From Jeotgalicoccus marinus DSM 19772 (lineage in GTDB: Bacteria > Bacillota > Bacilli > Staphylococcales > Salinicoccaceae), in assembly GCF_000425825.1 (NCBI RefSeq), contig NZ_AUEE01000017.1, positions 1 through 34,787 of the forward strand: a DNA stretch of 34,787 bases. The letters are read 5' to 3'. Numbering within the stretch: position 1 is the stretch's first letter; each line of letters opens with the position of its first letter. Below, piece after piece: positions 33,435-34,787 of the stretch. The position numbers and the translations under genes are program-made. The notes under the pieces were generated by a model that was given only the letters and a program-made list of their open reading frames with translations, had not been told where the DNA came from and ran no database searches.

Positions 33435-34391
33435 ATGTTAAAAAGTATGGATTATGTGTATGCAGTTTACTTAAATCAAAGTTTTTCAAAAGCGGCAGAA
33501 GCTTTGTACATTTCTCAACCTGCCCTAAGTACTGCAATTAAAAAAGTTGAGGTTGAAATTGGCACACCTTTGTTTGATCGCCGAACGAACCCAATCAGTT
33601 TAACAGAAGCTGGTCAGTATTATATAAACTCTGTAGAAAGAATTATGCAGATTGAAAAAGAGATGCAAGATAAGTTTAAAGCATTAAGTGAGAAGAACAA
33701 GGGTATCATTAACATTGGTGCTGCTTCTTTTTTCTGTACATATGTCCTACCTAATCTTATTCAAGACTTCGAAGAAAAGTATCCACAGTACACAGTGAAT
33801 TTACTCGAAGCCAATGCAGATGATTTAATGAAATACTTAAAATCAGGGGTGGTAGATTTAATAATAGATGTAGAAACTAAAGGTGAACATTATCACTATG
33901 AGTCTCTTATTTGGGCAGAGGATGATATTTTACTCGTTGTTCCAAAAGCATCTCAGATTAACGAAGCACTGTTTAATTATCGACTTACATATGATACTGT
34001 CAGAAGTGGTGAATATCACAAAAATGATGACTTAAAGGTAAATTTAGATGCTTTTAAAAACGAGAAATTCCTCCTCTTAAGAGAAGGTAATGACATGTAT
34101 AACAGAAGCATGAAAATGTTTAAGAATGCTGACTTTAAACCTAAAGTGTCAATGTATTTAGACCAGATGCTAACTTCCTTTCACATTGCCTGTAAAGGTG
34201 TTGGTCCCGCTTTTGTACGAGCAGGTTTGACCAACTATATTGATATTAGTGATGACGTCTATTTTTATAAACTGAATGATGTAAACAGCTACCAAAATAT
34301 AAAGTTGTATTATAAAAAAGGCATTTCATCGTCTGAAATCAGTCGGGACTTAATTCGATACTTAGAACAACATAAACCAAAGACAATATAA
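33435..34391 (+). CDS. LysR family transcriptional regulator
   Basis: 318 aa from ATG 33435, nine bases after AAAGGAA; the frame from 33390 has no binding site. The N-terminal winged HTH is textbook ('VYLNQSFSKAAEALYISQPALSTAIKKVE', 'GTPLFDRRTNPISLTEAG'), and the remainder is the two-lobed effector domain ('INIGAASFFCTYVLPNLIQDFEEKYP'). Divergent from aminotransferase-ridA, so it probably controls that operon; the effector is unknown. A strong terminator follows the stop. Confidence 0.92.
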   Translation: MLKSMDYVYAVYLNQSFSKAAEALYISQPALSTAIKKVEVEIGTPLFDRRTNPISLTEAGQYYINSVERIMQIEKEMQDKFKALSEKNKGIINIGAASFFCTYVLPNLIQDFEEKYPQYTVNLLEANADDLMKYLKSGVVDLIIDVETKGEHYHYESLIWAEDDILLVVPKASQINEALFNYRLTYDTVRSGEYHKNDDLKVNLDAFKNEKFLLLREGNDMYNRSMKMFKNADFKPKVSMYLDQMLTSFHIACKGVGPAFVRAGLTNYIDISDDVYFYKLNDVNSYQNIKLYYKKGISSSEISRDLIRYLEQHKPKTI

Positions 34392-34425
34392 ACAGGGCTT
34401 AGGATTATATCCTAAGCCCTGTTTT
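34391..34425 (+). terminator. Terminator after lysR
   Basis: 15-bp stem AACAGGGCTTAGGAT/ATCCTAAGCCCTGTT with a 3-nt loop, followed by TTTTAAA; begins at the stop codon. Confidence 0.85.
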
Positions 34426-34443
34426 AAATATTGGTTCTATAAT

Positions 34444-34482
34444 AAATACGGTTGATGACTAAAAATCATCAACCGTATTTTT
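34444..34482. terminator. Hairpin at the IS left end
   Basis: 15-bp perfect stem AAATACGGTTGATGA/TCATCAACCGTATTT with a 7-nt loop and TTC after it. It would stop read-through from outside into the transposase, a common safeguard at IS ends. Confidence 0.6.
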
Positions 34483-34561
34483 CTATAAAATGATACAAAA
34501 ATAGCGCAAATGTTCTTATACTAAAGTCACCACAACTCAATAGAAAGGAACATTTACGCCT

Positions 34562-34787
34562 ATGACTCATTTTATATCATCTTTACTTCAAATTAAAGAG
34601 CCTAATCTCGATTATACAAAGTCCACTGTTGAAGAAGTTTTCTATAAGGGTATTAAGTCCCTATTTATCACTGCCAAACTCACATATAATCCGACACATT
34701 GTCCAGCGTGTGGATGTATCAATGCCGATTATAGTATTGTCAAAAATGGCACGCGTACATCCCGAATCACCTTACCTCATGTTTCAG
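34562..34787 (+). CDS. ISL3 family transposase, N-terminal part (cut by the window end)
   Basis: 75 complete codons are visible from ATG 34562, with AGAAAGGAAC upstream. The protein has 'THCPACGC', the first part of the zinc-ribbon of ISL3-type transposases, after ~45 residues, and 'NGTRTSRITLPHV' beyond it, which matches the family start. The catalytic DDE domain lies to the right. No damage is seen in the part present. Confidence 0.82.
   Translation, partial: MTHFISSLLQIKEPNLDYTKSTVEEVFYKGIKSLFITAKLTYNPTHCPACGCINADYSIVKNGTRTSRITLPHVS

Larger units (their letters stand above)
34433..34787 (+). mobile_element. ISL3-like insertion sequence, left part
   Basis: Begins at about GGTTCTATAA (34433), which looks like an ISL3-type terminal repeat start, just after the lysR terminator. 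It contains a leader hairpin and the 5' end of a transposase. The right end, target duplication and full length are outside the window, so the left boundary is approximate. Confidence 0.6.

Overview
The window looks like chromosomal DNA of a low-GC Gram-positive bacterium of the family Staphylococcaceae, probably a relative of Staphylococcus such as a Jeotgalicoccus-like genus rather than Staphylococcus itself. Three things support this. There is conserved synteny (16S rRNA - UPF0295 - perR - D-2-hydroxyacid dehydrogenase - bcp - hemL - aromatic-acid-exporter-like gene - Aag glycosylase - Sav1866-type ABC exporter - Ntdp - mutY - yfhP - yfhH - recX). Several proteins closely match S. aureus counterparts in length and motifs (578-aa Sav1866-like exporter, 356-aa DinB, 251-aa MetAP). 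Promoters follow Firmicute SigA and SigB patterns. The genus is an inference.

Layout. 1-516: 5' end of a 16S rRNA gene on the minus strand with tandem promoters. 657-3075: UPF0295 gene, then perR and a bcp-dehydrogenase operon whose promoter matches the SigB consensus. 3156-10680: hemL-ygaE, Aag, ABC exporter, Ntdp, MutY and YfhP. 10697-14559: minus-strand operon thioesterase-recX-yfhH followed by a TarH-like protein that has lost every ATPase motif and a TarG-like permease. 14624-18468: small membrane protein, M29 aminopeptidase, UPF0435, a YtxH-like protein behind a SigB-like promoter, a YihY/BrkB membrane protein and a beta-carbonic anhydrase. 18527-23000: MetAP, SOS-type dinB with a LexA box, a zincin-like membrane protein, a DAO-family flavoprotein and two unknown genes.

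23062-28573 is the protein ADP-ribosylation module: LLM flavoprotein, GcvH-L, macrodomain, SirTM and LplA2 in one minus-strand operon, with a divergent Old-Yellow-Enzyme-like gene. From family knowledge, LplA2 lipoylates GcvH-L, SirTM ADP-ribosylates it and the macrodomain reverses this. A terminator-like hairpin lies inside the operon between gcvH-L and the macrodomain gene.

28667-30534 is a Vga-type ABC-F gene with a leader that can be read in detail: promoter, a very short upstream ORF, a protector/anti-terminator pair of helices and an intrinsic terminator just before the gene. This is the architecture of ribosome-mediated transcription attenuation. 30535-34391 holds a 46-bp perfect palindrome, an OsmC-VOC gene pair, an aminotransferase-RidA pair and a divergent LysR regulator. 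The window ends inside an ISL3-like insertion sequence.

The most promising points for new biology are the catalytically dead TarH-like protein paired with a TarG-like permease, the vga-type attenuator, the hairpin inside the SirTM operon, and the OYE-like protein lacking the usual active-site His/Asn pair.
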